Source: Zelonia costaricensis (lineage: Eukaryota; Euglenozoa; Kinetoplastea; Trypanosomatida; Trypanosomatidae). From it: a DNA stretch of 64,000 nucleotides. Numbering within the stretch: position 1 is the first letter of the stretch; each line of letters starts with the position of its first letter. The stretch is taken from the NCBI GenBank assembly GCA_030849075.1, contig JASAOO010003505.1:18604-82603 (forward strand), in the 5' to 3' direction. Both the position numbers and the translations under genes were made by a program. Below are positions 40,292 to 49,956 of this stretch, piece by piece. The notes under the pieces were generated by a model. The model was given only the letters and a program-made list of their open reading frames with translations, made no database searches and was not told where the DNA came from.

Positions 40292-40296
40292 AAGTC

Positions 40297-43200
40297 ATGG
40301 CGCAGGGGGCGACGACGGTGGCGCAGTTCGTGCAGCCGCTGCTGGACAAGCCGGTCGAGGTGACGTCCATCAAGTACAGCCTGCTGTCCGACGAGGCCAT
40401 CCACCGCCTCTCCGTGCTGCCGTGTCACCGCGTCATGGGCAACGAGAAGAGCTACGGCGTCAACGATGGCCGTCTCGGCGCGACCGACCGGCTGTCTGTG
40501 TGCACCACCTGCGGGCAGCGCAGCACCGAGTGCGCCGGCCACGCGGGCCACATCGATCTCGAGGCACCCGTGTTTCACCTCGGCTACTTCTCGGCCGTCA
40601 TCCGGGTGTGCCGCACGATCTGCAAGCGGTGCTCGAACGTTCTGCTCACGCGCGAGGAGATGGCGTATTACCTGCGCCGCCTACGCTCCACGACGCTGGA
40701 GCCGCAGCAGCGCCTCGCCATCATCAAGAACATCCAGGAGGACGCCTACAAGACACGCGTGTGCTTGACCTGCGGCGGCATGAACGGCACGGTGCGGCGA
40801 GTGCGGCCGATGCGGATCGTCCATGAGAAGTACGTGGTGGCCCTGCGGCGCGGCGAGGAGGCGAACGAGGACCCCAAGGCCTTCGCGCAGGAGGAGCTGC
40901 GCTCCGCGATGCTGCTCAACCCCGAGATGGGGGCGCACAAGGAGTACGTGCACGACTTCTTGCACCCGCAGCGGGTGCAGGAGCTCTTTGCGGCGATCCC
41001 GCCGGACCAGACCCCACTGCTCGGCCTGCAGCCGGGCACGAGCCCGTGCAGTCTCCTCGTGAGCACGCTGCTCGTGCCGCCCGTGTGCGTGCGGCCCCGC
41101 GGGGTGTCGGGCGCGAACCACATCCGCGACGACGACCTGACGACGCAGTACAACGAGATCCTCATCTGCTCGGACATGATGAAGGACGGCACGAACGACG
41201 CGGCGCGCAGCATGGAGACGTGGGAGATGCTGCAGACCCGGGTGGCGCGGCTGCTCGACGCGGCCCTGCCCGGCTTCCCGGCGCACCTGCGCAACGTCGA
41301 GTGCAAGTCGTACGCGCAGCGCATGAAGGGCAAGCAGGGCCGCTTCCGCGGCAACCTCAGCGGCAAGCGCGTCGACTTCTCCGGCCGCTCCGTCATCTCG
41401 CCCGACCCCAACCTCCGCATCGACGAGCTCGCCGTCCCGCTGCGCGTGGCGCGCGTGCTGACGTACCCGCAGCGCGTCTTCGCCGGCAACCTCCAGCTCA
41501 TGCGCCGTCTCGTGCGCAACGGCCCGCACGTGCACCCAGGGGCCATCACGGTGTACCTGTCGAAGGAGCGGTCGCGCAAGTCGCTGCGCAGCGCGCGGGA
41601 CCGCGAGGCGATCGCGGCGCGGCTCAGCGTCGGCGACGTCGTGGAGCGGCACGTGATGAACGGCGACTACATCCTCTTCAATCGGCAGCCCTCGCTGCAC
41701 CGCATCTCCCTCATGGCCCACCGCGCCCGCGTGCTGCCCTTCCGCACCTTCCGCTTCAACGAGTGCTGCTGCGCGCCGTACAACGCGGACTTTGACGGGG
41801 ATGAGATGAACATCCACGTCGTGCAGACCGAGGAGGCGCGGGCCGAGGCGCGCGAGCTCATGCTGACGTCGCACAACATCATCACCGCGAAGAACGGTGA
41901 GCCGATCATTGCGTGCACGCAGGACTTCCTCACGGCAGCCTACCTCGTCACGGCCCGCGACGCCCTCTTCGACCGCGCCTCCTTCACGCAGATGGTGTCG
42001 CACTGGCTCGGCGCCGAGACACAGTACGCGCTGCCTATTCCCGCTGTTCTGAAGCCGGCGGAGCTGTGGACGGGCAAGCAGCTCATCGAGCTCATCCTGC
42101 GGCCCTCCCCCGAGGCGCAGCTGCTGCTCAACCTGGAGGCGAAGGCGCGCTTCTACTCAGGCGCCGGCGCCCACGACGACCCCGCCGAGGGGTACGTGGC
42201 CTTTCTCGACTCCGTCTTCATCTCGGGCCGGCTTGACAAGAAGCTGCTCGGCGGCGGCGCCAAGGACGGCCTCTTTGCGCGTCTCTTCGCCCTGAGCGGC
42301 GGGGCGCAGACGGCGACGTGCATGTCCCGCATCGCCCAGTTCACGGCGCGCTACCTGCAAAGCTACGGCTTCTCCCTCGGCCTCGGCGACGTCTCGCCAA
42401 CGCCGTCGCTGAACGAGAAGAAGGCCGCCGTGCTCGCCGTGTCCTTCGACAAGTGCGACCGCCTCATCTCGCTCGCCAAGACGGGGCGGCTCATCCCCAA
42501 GCCCGGCATGAGCGTCAAGCAGAGCCTCGAGGCGATGCTGAACGCCGAGCTCTCGCAGGTGCGCGACGCGTGCGGCTCGGCCGCCGTCGACGCTCTCGAC
42601 AGCAAGACGAACGCTCCCCTCATCATGGTGAACTCCGGCAGCAAAGGTAGCGCCCTCAACACGGCACAGATGATGGCGTGCGTCGGCCAGCAGACGGTGA
42701 GCGGCAAGCGCATCATGAACGCCTTCCAGGACCGCGCCCTGCCGCACTTCCCGCGCTTCGCCGAGGACCCGGCCTCGCGCGGGTTCGTGGCCAGCTCCTT
42801 CTACTCAGGGCTGTCCCCGACGGAGTTCTTCTTCCACGGCATGGCCGGCCGCGAGGGCATCGTCGACACGGCGGTGAAGACGGCAGAGACGGGGTACATC
42901 TACCGCCGCCTGAGCAAGGCGATGGAGAACCTCAGCGTCGGCTACGACGCCTCGGTGCGCAGCGTGCAGGGCGGCATCGTGCAGCTGCGGTACGGCGAGG
43001 ACGGCATGGACCCGTGGCAGATGGAGGGTGCGCACGGCACGCCGCTGAACCTGGACCAGGAGTGGCTCTGCAGCCGCGCCGCCTACGCCCGCTTCCGCCA
43101 GCGGATGGACGCGCTCGTCTCGGAGCGGTGCGGCCGCGACGCCGGTGGCAGCGGTGCGCCGCTCCTGCAGGAGTACGCGCGGCTGCACGCGGAGTGGCAC

Positions 43201-44964
43201 GCCGTGTCTGCGCTGCCGGACGAGCTCGAAGGCATGGTGCGCTGTCTCCTGCACGCGGACGAGGCGACGCTTGCGGCGTGTGCGCGGCTGGCGGACGTGG
43301 AGGCAGCGCTGCGGGGCGAGCCGTCGGCGTCTGTGGCCACGGCAAGCGGTCTGCAGCTTCTGCGCGACCTCGCGCGGCACGGCAGCGATCGCCTGCGCGG
43401 TGACGTCGTGGCCTTCTTCCGCAAGAAGCGGGGGGAGCTGGTGCAGCTGAGGAAGCGGCTCGGGCTTCCGCCGGACCGCCACGCGCCCACTGCCGCCACT
43501 GCCGCCGATGCGCAGCAGGCGGTGTTTGCGGAGGCGCTGCAAGCGCGGCTGCTGCCGCTGACGAAGGGGATGCTGCTCCACTTTCTGCAGGCGGCCGCTC
43601 GCAAGGTGCAGCGCAAGCTGTGCGAGCCCGGCACGCCGTGTGGCGCCATCGCCGCCCAGTCCGTCGGTGAGCCGAGCACGCAGATGACGCTGCGCACGTT
43701 CCACTTCGCGGGCGTCGCGAGCATGAGCATTACTCAGGGTGTGCCACGTCTCGTCGAGGTGATCAACGCGAACAGGAACATCGCGACACCCGTGGTGACG
43801 GTGCCGATTGTGCTGCAGGACGAGTTCACCGCCGTGGACGTCGGCTCAGCGGGTCGCACGCCGTACCAGGCGGCCCGCGCGGTGAAGGGGCTCATGGAGC
43901 GGGTGCTGCTGAAGGAGGTCACGCGCGAGATGGTCGAGGTCGTCAACCCGCGGCAGTACTACATTCAGATCTTCCTCGACATGGCGCTGATCGAGCGGCT
44001 GCTGCTGCCGCTCGACGCGTCGGTCGTGCGCCAGCGGCTCTTCACGGCGGCGGCGCGGCCCATGTCGCCGCTGCGGCACCTGACGGAGTCGTGCGTCGAC
44101 GTTGTGAGCCGCGACTGCCTCATCGTGACCTCGTACGAGAAGGACCCGGCGCGGGTGCACTTCAACATCCAGCACCTCCTCACGATGCTGCCGGAGCTCG
44201 TCGTGGGCGGGGTGCCCGGCGTGAACCGCGTCATGATCGCCGACCGTGGCGAGAAGCTGCTCGCCGAGGGGGCGGAGCTGCTGTCGGTGATGGCGCTGCC
44301 GTACGTGGACGGGACGCGGACGACGTGCAACCACGTCGCGGTGGTGGAACGCGCGCTCGGCATCGAGGCGGCGCGCGAGACGATCGTGAAGGAGATCACG
44401 AGCATCCTGCAGGCCTACTCGCTGAACATCGACATCCGCCACATCTACCTCCTCGCCGACGTCATGACGAGCCGCGGCGTCGTGCTCGGCATCACGCGCT
44501 ACGGCATCCAGAAGATGAACAACAACGTCCTCACCATGGCCTCCTTCGAGCGCACGACGGAGCACCTGTACAACGCGGCCATGACGGAGCGCGAGGATGT
44601 CAACCTCAGCGTCTCCGAGAGCATCATCATTGGCAAGCCCGTTCCCCTCGGCACCAGCAGCTTCCACGTCCTGCTGGACAAGGGCAGCATCGCAGCGCCA
44701 GGCGCGTGCACAGGCCGCATGCGAGCACCCGCTTCCACGGCGGCAGCAACGGCCGCCGCCGCTTTGGGCACCACGAAGTCGAGTAAGGCGGCAGCGGCGG
44801 CAGCGGCAGGGCTGTCGAAGGTGGTCGAGCCGACGCCCAAGGAGGTGCTCTTGCGGAGCGCCTACACGGCCCTCCCCACATCCGCGCAGCGGCGCCCACA
44901 CGGCGGCTTCTCAAGTCGATCCCTCTCGGCCGAAGGCGCCTTTCAGCTGGACCTCTTCGCGTAA
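40297..44964 (+). CDS. RPC1: DNA-directed RNA polymerase III largest subunit (RPC1/RPC160)
   Basis: A 1555-residue catalytic subunit that makes tRNA, 5S and, in kinetoplastids, most small RNAs. The N-terminal zinc site is C69-x2-C72-x6-C79-x2-H82 in the clamp. The metal-A loop is 'NADFDGDEMN', N496 to N505, with the three catalytic Asp at 498, 500 and 502. The bridge-helix/trigger-loop region begins around 841 with 'PTEFFFHGMAGREGIVDTA'. Pol III rather than Pol I or II is indicated by 'GVNDGRLG' near the clamp, the absence of a heptad tail, and the C-terminal 'GKPVPLGTSSF' (from 1447). It is somewhat longer than yeast RPC1 because of insertions around 930-1070 and an Ala-rich C-terminal extension. 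The first in-frame ATG is at 40297. Confidence 0.95.
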   Translation: MAQGATTVAQFVQPLLDKPVEVTSIKYSLLSDEAIHRLSVLPCHRVMGNEKSYGVNDGRLGATDRLSVCTTCGQRSTECAGHAGHIDLEAPVFHLGYFSAVIRVCRTICKRCSNVLLTREEMAYYLRRLRSTTLEPQQRLAIIKNIQEDAYKTRVCLTCGGMNGTVRRVRPMRIVHEKYVVALRRGEEANEDPKAFAQEELRSAMLLNPEMGAHKEYVHDFLHPQRVQELFAAIPPDQTPLLGLQPGTSPCSLLVSTLLVPPVCVRPRGVSGANHIRDDDLTTQYNEILICSDMMKDGTNDAARSMETWEMLQTRVARLLDAALPGFPAHLRNVECKSYAQRMKGKQGRFRGNLSGKRVDFSGRSVISPDPNLRIDELAVPLRVARVLTYPQRVFAGNLQLMRRLVRNGPHVHPGAITVYLSKERSRKSLRSARDREAIAARLSVGDVVERHVMNGDYILFNRQPSLHRISLMAHRARVLPFRTFRFNECCCAPYNADFDGDEMNIHVVQTEEARAEARELMLTSHNIITAKNGEPIIACTQDFLTAAYLVTARDALFDRASFTQMVSHWLGAETQYALPIPAVLKPAELWTGKQLIELILRPSPEAQLLLNLEAKARFYSGAGAHDDPAEGYVAFLDSVFISGRLDKKLLGGGAKDGLFARLFALSGGAQTATCMSRIAQFTARYLQSYGFSLGLGDVSPTPSLNEKKAAVLAVSFDKCDRLISLAKTGRLIPKPGMSVKQSLEAMLNAELSQVRDACGSAAVDALDSKTNAPLIMVNSGSKGSALNTAQMMACVGQQTVSGKRIMNAFQDRALPHFPRFAEDPASRGFVASSFYSGLSPTEFFFHGMAGREGIVDTAVKTAETGYIYRRLSKAMENLSVGYDASVRSVQGGIVQLRYGEDGMDPWQMEGAHGTPLNLDQEWLCSRAAYARFRQRMDALVSERCGRDAGGSGAPLLQEYARLHAEWHAVSALPDELEGMVRCLLHADEATLAACARLADVEAALRGEPSASVATASGLQLLRDLARHGSDRLRGDVVAFFRKKRGELVQLRKRLGLPPDRHAPTAATAADAQQAVFAEALQARLLPLTKGMLLHFLQAAARKVQRKLCEPGTPCGAIAAQSVGEPSTQMTLRTFHFAGVASMSITQGVPRLVEVINANRNIATPVVTVPIVLQDEFTAVDVGSAGRTPYQAARAVKGLMERVLLKEVTREMVEVVNPRQYYIQIFLDMALIERLLLPLDASVVRQRLFTAAARPMSPLRHLTESCVDVVSRDCLIVTSYEKDPARVHFNIQHLLTMLPELVVGGVPGVNRVMIADRGEKLLAEGAELLSVMALPYVDGTRTTCNHVAVVERALGIEAARETIVKEITSILQAYSLNIDIRHIYLLADVMTSRGVVLGITRYGIQKMNNNVLTMASFERTTEHLYNAAMTEREDVNLSVSESIIIGKPVPLGTSSFHVLLDKGSIAAPGACTGRMRAPASTAAATAAAALGTTKSSKAAAAAAAGLSKVVEPTPKEVLLRSAYTALPTSAQRRPHGGFSSRSLSAEGAFQLDLFA

Positions 44965-45612
44965 TGACCGGCGCATGGGCGGGTATGTGCCCGCGTTGAG
45001 GTGCGGGGACTGCGCGTAGTGGCGACGGCCCGTTTTGGGCACTGGCGACTCACATGCTTGTCCCCTTGTCGTGCTAACCTTCGACTAAGCAACAATGCCC
45101 AACCCGCCTCCGATCCTCTTCGTTGTTTCCTAGACCCTCACTTAACATGCGCGCGTCTGTACGTGTGTGTGTCTTGGCCTGTCACGGGAACGGGTAAGGG
45201 GGACTCAGCCAGGCTCTTTGCAGGCACCTCTTCTCCCTGCCTGTGTGGACCTGTCACCCACACGCACTCAAGCTGTGCGCGCGCTCGAGTGAGCGCCCGA
45301 CTTCCGGTGTGTGCTGCGATCGACGGCAGTGCGTCCCCCACGTCGCTTGCGGTGTCTCATGCACGCTCTCAACTCCCTGCCGCCACTCACCGCACACCGC
45401 GCCGACCCCTTTCGACATCGTTGGGCTCTTCTCTCTCATGTTTTTTTTTCTGTTTCCGCATGCGCAGGTCGCTCACGCACACAAACACGCGCGCACACAA
45501 ACGCACCCACCCACCCACCCACACACGCGCACGCGCACCACCACTGTGTCGATAGCCTCAGTCGATCCTTGAAGCTCGTGTGCTTCTCCTAGCTGTTTGA
45601 GTCCTATCGACG
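44965..45612 (+). other. Intergenic spacer, RPC1 to COG6
   Basis: A short spacer without a supported gene. It contains a (CCCA)n tract with CA/CG repeats (45505-45540), and C/T-rich sequence near 45400-45450. AG at 45591-45592 after TTCTCCT is a weak candidate acceptor for COG6. Confidence 0.6.
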
Positions 45613-48600
45613 ATGAGCGCCGTGCAGGCCGCCGCTGCGACAGGCGGCCCGCTGCCGCCATTGGATGGCGGGCGCGCCGCCCCGACCGCGTCCTCCACTG
45701 CCGCTGCGGCGGCCCCCGCCTTCGTGCCGACTGCCCGCAACACCGCGACGCAGCGCAAGGTGGCGAAGCTGCTGGACATCACCACGAGCAGCGAGATCAA
45801 GGACCTGGCCAGCTACGTCGACGACATCCTGCCCGGCTACTTCTACGGCCTGGACCCGGTGGTGGAAGACAGCAGCGCCACCACCACCACCACCGCGCAG
45901 CAGCAGCCCGCCACGCCGGGGAGCGGGGGCACCGGTGCGACGACCATCACCTCCGCCGCGCTGCGCAGCGCGCTGGACCGCCGCGCCATCGACGTGCACA
46001 AGAACTTCTTGCGCGAGTTCGGCGCCGTCTACGAGAGCTTCCAGCGCACCGCCGCGCAGGTGGGCGAGCTGCAGGCGAAGTGCAGCAGCCTCGAGGAGAC
46101 GCTGAGCAACTCGGCGGGGCGGCCCAGCCGCGACGTGGACGACTTCTTCTACCGCATCCAGGCCTACCAGGCGGAGCTGCAGCTCGTCCAGAGCCACGAC
46201 CAGGAGGTGGAGAGCTTCCGCAAGCAGCACCAGTTCGGGGCGGCGGAGCAGCAGGCGCTGGAGGAGGGGCCGGTGGACATGGCATTCCTGAACGTGCTGG
46301 AGCGGGCTCGGCAGGTGCATCAGCGCAGCAGCGAGCTGATGCAGTCGCAGGAGTACCACCAGGGCGCCGCAGCGGTGATGGAGGCCACGTACGCGGCCAT
46401 CGCCCGGGCCACGGAGAAGATCGCGCGGCACCTGCTCGCCACGGCGGGCAACGCGACGGGCAGCGGCGAGGTGGGCGCCGGCCGGGGTGTGGCGGCCTCG
46501 GCGGCAGCCGGCGGGGTCGGCTCGATTGCCGCGGACGTGCCGGAGGTGACGGGGTTCCAGCTGCGGTGTGTGCGGCTGCTCTACGAGGAGTCGCCGTCGC
46601 TGCACGAGAAGTTCCTCGACGAGGTGGCGCGGCTGCGGCGAGCCTCGGTGCTGCGGCGCTACTTCCACCTCCTCACGACCGGCTCCGCAAACACGTCGAC
46701 CGGGCTGTACCAGTCGGGCGGGCAGCCGGCGGCGTCGACGCGCGGGGACGGAGAGGCCGGCATGGGGGCCCGCCCGCTCGAAGCGGAGCTCAACAACCCG
46801 ACGTACTTCTTCAGCTCTCTCTGCGCGTGGCTGCACCAGACCATCGTGGAGGAGCAGGACTTCCTGCACAACTTCTTCGTCAGCGACGACGTGGGCAGCG
46901 GCCACGCAGGGCGCCGGTCGCACGCAGGCGGCGCGGCGATCGAGGCGGGCCTGGACACGGCGCGCACGGCGCACGACGCAGCGCGGCAGCAGGTGCTGCT
47001 CGACAGCGTCTTCGGCGGCGTATGCAAGCACATCCGCGCCGCGCTGGACAACGTGTTGGAACGGGTCGGCCGCACCGCGGCGGTGCTCGGGGCCGCCGGG
47101 TCGGGGGCGACAGCCGCGGGCGACGGCGGCAGCGGTGGCGGCGCGGCGGAGGCCGGCGGAGGCAGTGGTGGGGCCTTCGCGCCTCGCAAGGGTCCGCGCG
47201 GGCTGACTGGTGGCCTGACGCGCCTCTTCATGGCGGCGACGGGCCGCATGCCCGCCGGCCACAGCCGCAGTGGTGCAACCAGCGACGAGGCCAACGCGGT
47301 GCTACAGCGGTATGCCGCCGTTACGACCCGCGCCCAGCAGGAGGCCGTCGCCGGCTCGATGCTGCACCCGCCGCTGCAAGGCATCCAGATCTGTGTGACG
47401 CTGGTCCAGCTCTTCGAGTACTACACCGCCACCACCTTCACCCCGCTCCTCGGCGCCGATGCGGCCCTGACGCGGCTTGTGCGGGAGACGGCACCAGAGC
47501 AGACGAGTGAGCTGTTCCACCGCCTGCTGCGCGTGCTCGCGGTGCACCTGCTTGACAGCACGGCTGGGGTCACCAGCCGCACCGCGGCGCTGCGACGGCT
47601 GGCTTCGTCGAACGCGCTGAAGCAAGCGGCCTCCGCAGAGGACGCGCACCAGGCCGACTCGAGCATCAACACGAGCGCCAGCAGCGCCGGTAGCACTGGT
47701 AAAGCGGCGTCGTGCTCGTCCACGTTTGTGCTCGACTTCCTCGTCACGCTCACTTATGGCGAGGACGCGGGCAGCACCGGAGTGGGGAACGCGTCGCAGG
47801 GCACGCTGCTGTACGACGGCGACGGGGACGCCGCGATGTCGGCCTCCGCTCTCTCCGTCACCGCCGCACGCTTCCGGCAGGCCAACGACGGGCAGGTGCA
47901 GCGACAGAGTGCGCACGACCTCAAGCGCGTGCTGACGCAGCTTATTCTGCCGCCCTCACCAGAGGTGGTGGCGTACTGCGACGTGCTGCACTCGGTGCTC
48001 CAGGAAACGGGGCGGCAGGTGGAGCTCCTGAACGCCATTGCCGACCAGCAACAGCAGCAGCAGCAGCAAGGGGCACAAGCGAGTGGTAAAGCCACCGCCG
48101 CGCACACGGAGGTCCGCGCGTTTGTCCGTGAGCTGCTGCAGTCGCTGCTGGCTACGGCGCACTCGACAGAGGCGTCCGACAGCGCGCTGCGCGCCAACCT
48201 CGATGAGCCGTGCCGGTGCATCGTGCAGTACAACGTGCTGTGGCAGCTGCGCGACGTGCTGGAGCGCCACGCCAGCGTGCTGGAGCAGCTCTTCAGCTCA
48301 GAGACGGACGGCGCAGGCCCCGCGTCGCGCCACGCGCTGGAGGCGATCCGTGCCGAGACGACGGCGACCATGGCGGCCCTGCAGCAGCGTCTCCTGTCGG
48401 CGTGGGCGAGCGCCGTGCAGGCCTTCTACTTCCCCGTCTCCGCCGACTCCGTCGTGCAGGCTGCGGCCGCCGCCGCCGAGGCGGACGAGCAGCGCCACAT
48501 GACCTTGAAGAAGGACCTGCGGCGAGTGCTGAAGCAGCTGGTGAACGTGTACAACACCGTCGCATCGCTTGGGCGCCTTCCCGAGCCGGTACCGCTTCTC

Positions 48601-48798
48601 CAGGCCCTCGCCGGCGCCGACGACATCAGCGCGGAGGTGAGCCGGTGTGTCACGTCGCACGTCGTCACGGCGGTTTACCCGGCCGAGTTTGCGGCGCTGC
48701 AGCGGCTGCCCCCAACGGAGGAGCTGACGGCGGTGCAGACGGAGATGCCGCCGAATAACTTGGCAGCTCTGGTCGACTTCGGGTCAGCGGCGGCTTAG
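45613..48798 (+). CDS. COG6: Conserved oligomeric Golgi complex subunit 6
   Basis: A 1061-residue protein. COG6 belongs to lobe B of the COG tether, which retains Golgi glycosylation enzymes by guiding retrograde vesicles. The N-terminus has the family's leader 'RKVAKLLDITTSSEIKDL' (about 47-64), followed by a coiled-coil block (115-245) with 'SRDVDDFFYRIQAYQAEL' and 'ALEEGPVDMAFLNVLERA', a pattern I recognise from COG6. Further helical bundles follow ('LLYEESPSLHEKFLDEVARLRRA', 'FSSLCAWLHQTIVEEQDFLHNFF'). It is longer than the roughly 660-residue animal protein because of Gly/Ala/Ser-rich insertions (about 280-305, 370-390, 495-535, 690-715) and a Gln run (about 812-819). No membrane segment. 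Start at the first ATG of the conserved frame. Confidence 0.85.
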   Translation: MSAVQAAAATGGPLPPLDGGRAAPTASSTAAAAAPAFVPTARNTATQRKVAKLLDITTSSEIKDLASYVDDILPGYFYGLDPVVEDSSATTTTTAQQQPATPGSGGTGATTITSAALRSALDRRAIDVHKNFLREFGAVYESFQRTAAQVGELQAKCSSLEETLSNSAGRPSRDVDDFFYRIQAYQAELQLVQSHDQEVESFRKQHQFGAAEQQALEEGPVDMAFLNVLERARQVHQRSSELMQSQEYHQGAAAVMEATYAAIARATEKIARHLLATAGNATGSGEVGAGRGVAASAAAGGVGSIAADVPEVTGFQLRCVRLLYEESPSLHEKFLDEVARLRRASVLRRYFHLLTTGSANTSTGLYQSGGQPAASTRGDGEAGMGARPLEAELNNPTYFFSSLCAWLHQTIVEEQDFLHNFFVSDDVGSGHAGRRSHAGGAAIEAGLDTARTAHDAARQQVLLDSVFGGVCKHIRAALDNVLERVGRTAAVLGAAGSGATAAGDGGSGGGAAEAGGGSGGAFAPRKGPRGLTGGLTRLFMAATGRMPAGHSRSGATSDEANAVLQRYAAVTTRAQQEAVAGSMLHPPLQGIQICVTLVQLFEYYTATTFTPLLGADAALTRLVRETAPEQTSELFHRLLRVLAVHLLDSTAGVTSRTAALRRLASSNALKQAASAEDAHQADSSINTSASSAGSTGKAASCSSTFVLDFLVTLTYGEDAGSTGVGNASQGTLLYDGDGDAAMSASALSVTAARFRQANDGQVQRQSAHDLKRVLTQLILPPSPEVVAYCDVLHSVLQETGRQVELLNAIADQQQQQQQQGAQASGKATAAHTEVRAFVRELLQSLLATAHSTEASDSALRANLDEPCRCIVQYNVLWQLRDVLERHASVLEQLFSSETDGAGPASRHALEAIRAETTATMAALQQRLLSAWASAVQAFYFPVSADSVVQAAAAAAEADEQRHMTLKKDLRRVLKQLVNVYNTVASLGRLPEPVPLLQALAGADDISAEVSRCVTSHVVTAVYPAEFAALQRLPPTEELTAVQTEMPPNNLAALVDFGSAAA
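48046..48070 (+). repeat. CAG/CAA repeat encoding a Gln run in COG6
   Basis: Eight consecutive Gln codons, mostly CAG, within a COG6 linker. Short and likely length-variable between strains. Confidence 0.9.
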
Positions 48799-49956
48799 CC
48801 GCGGACAGTGCGGGGGTAGGGGTAGGGGTAGGGGGGGGGCGCGGTGACGTGTCAGGGGGACGTGCAGAGAGAGAGGGGGGGGGCGCGGAAGAGCTGCTGC
48901 GCCGTCCGTGCAGGACTTCACGCCTCATCCCCCGCGCTCGTTGGATTCGACTCTCTGCGTTCCTCGTGTCGATGCGGGCCGCAAGACACGTGTGTGTGTG
49001 TGTGTGTCTAGAGGGTGGGAGGGGCTTAGCGGTTTGCACCCGGTGGGGTGCGCCTCCACCCACCCACCCTCCCGCCTCGCTCTGCCTTGTCTTGATTCTC
49101 TTCCCCAGTCCATTGTACACACATGGCGTGCGCGTGTCACGTGTCGATGCAGGGTGTTGCGAGCCCGGTGGCTCGCTCCTCTGCACGTTGCCTCCCCCAT
49201 TTTCGGTTTTCGCCCCTCTTCTCCCTCCCTCCCCTTCTCCCCTTCTCGCCCTTCCCTGTTTGTGTTTGTTGTCGTTGCATTGCCGAATTGCGCGCCTGGC
49301 TGGACTCGCAACTGTGGCTCTCTGTGCTGGCACGGCGTCGTCGGCCGTCTATGTGGGAGATTGTGTTTGCGGGTAGGGGGGAGGGTAACTGTGAGCTGGC
49401 TCCCTCGTCCCACATAGGCATGGTTATGTTGAAGCACCATCCTCACCTTCCCCTCCCCAACCCTCACGCAGACGAGCCCACACACCGCGCACCGCCCATC
49501 CTCAAAGTCACGAAGAACGTGCCAGAGCAGCCGCAACACGACGCTGAAGACGTCGATAGAGCCTCACGTCTAGGCGAAGCAGACGCTCAAGCTGAGAAGA
49601 GAGCGAGGGTCGGCAACGGTGCTTAGCCGCTCACGCTACAAGCAAGACCGCGAATCGCGCAACTCGATCGCACCACGCAACGCGTGCTCGCCTCTCGTCT
49701 TTCTCGTCCCTGTGCCACGCCGTTTGAACGCGATGCACGCCTCCACTCCTGCCGCCGCCTTCCTCTTCTCAACACTTTGACGTCACGCGTGTCACCCACT
49801 CGTTCCGCTATCGATCTTCTCCATCGCACCTCCCGGGGAGTCACGACCTTTCCTGCGCCACTCCATCTTGCTCCCCACCCCATTTCCTCGTCACAGCTGC
49901 GTGATAAGCCCTCACCGCTCGCTCGCCTCTACCCCTCCTCTACCACCCCACCTTCC
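48799..49956 (+). other. Intergenic spacer, COG6 to first NUP-like gene
   Basis: No supported gene. It starts with a G-rich block (48811-48840), then GA/G-rich sequence to 48890, a TG repeat near 48990-49008, C/T tracts near 49200-49260, and a 10-bp inverted repeat (49349-49358 with 49408-49417). Confidence 0.55.
48811..48840 (+). other. Potential RNA G-quadruplex just after the COG6 stop codon
   Basis: Four G runs of four or more (5, 4, 4 and 9 G) are separated by the dinucleotide TA, beginning 13 bases after the stop codon on the coding strand. This is an ideal short-loop G-quadruplex pattern. Folding has not been shown. Confidence 0.8.

Larger units (their letters stand above)
38823..40296 (+). 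other. Intergenic spacer, eIF5 to RPC1
   Basis: No supported gene. It has TG repeats near 38905-38945, a small A/T-richer island at about 39440-39545, a balanced stretch to about 39830, then C/T tracts and a (CA)n repeat (40163-40196) shortly before RPC1. Confidence 0.55.

Noticed and set aside
45505..45520. (CCCA)n and other regular short repeats as a CRISPR-like array
   Set aside because: No spacers between repeats; these are simple microsatellites in a eukaryotic spacer.
48811..48840. GGGGTA repeats as a telomere-like element
   Set aside because: The kinetoplastid telomere repeat is GGGTTA; the unit here lacks one T, has only three copies, and is internal. I report it only as a G-quadruplex candidate.
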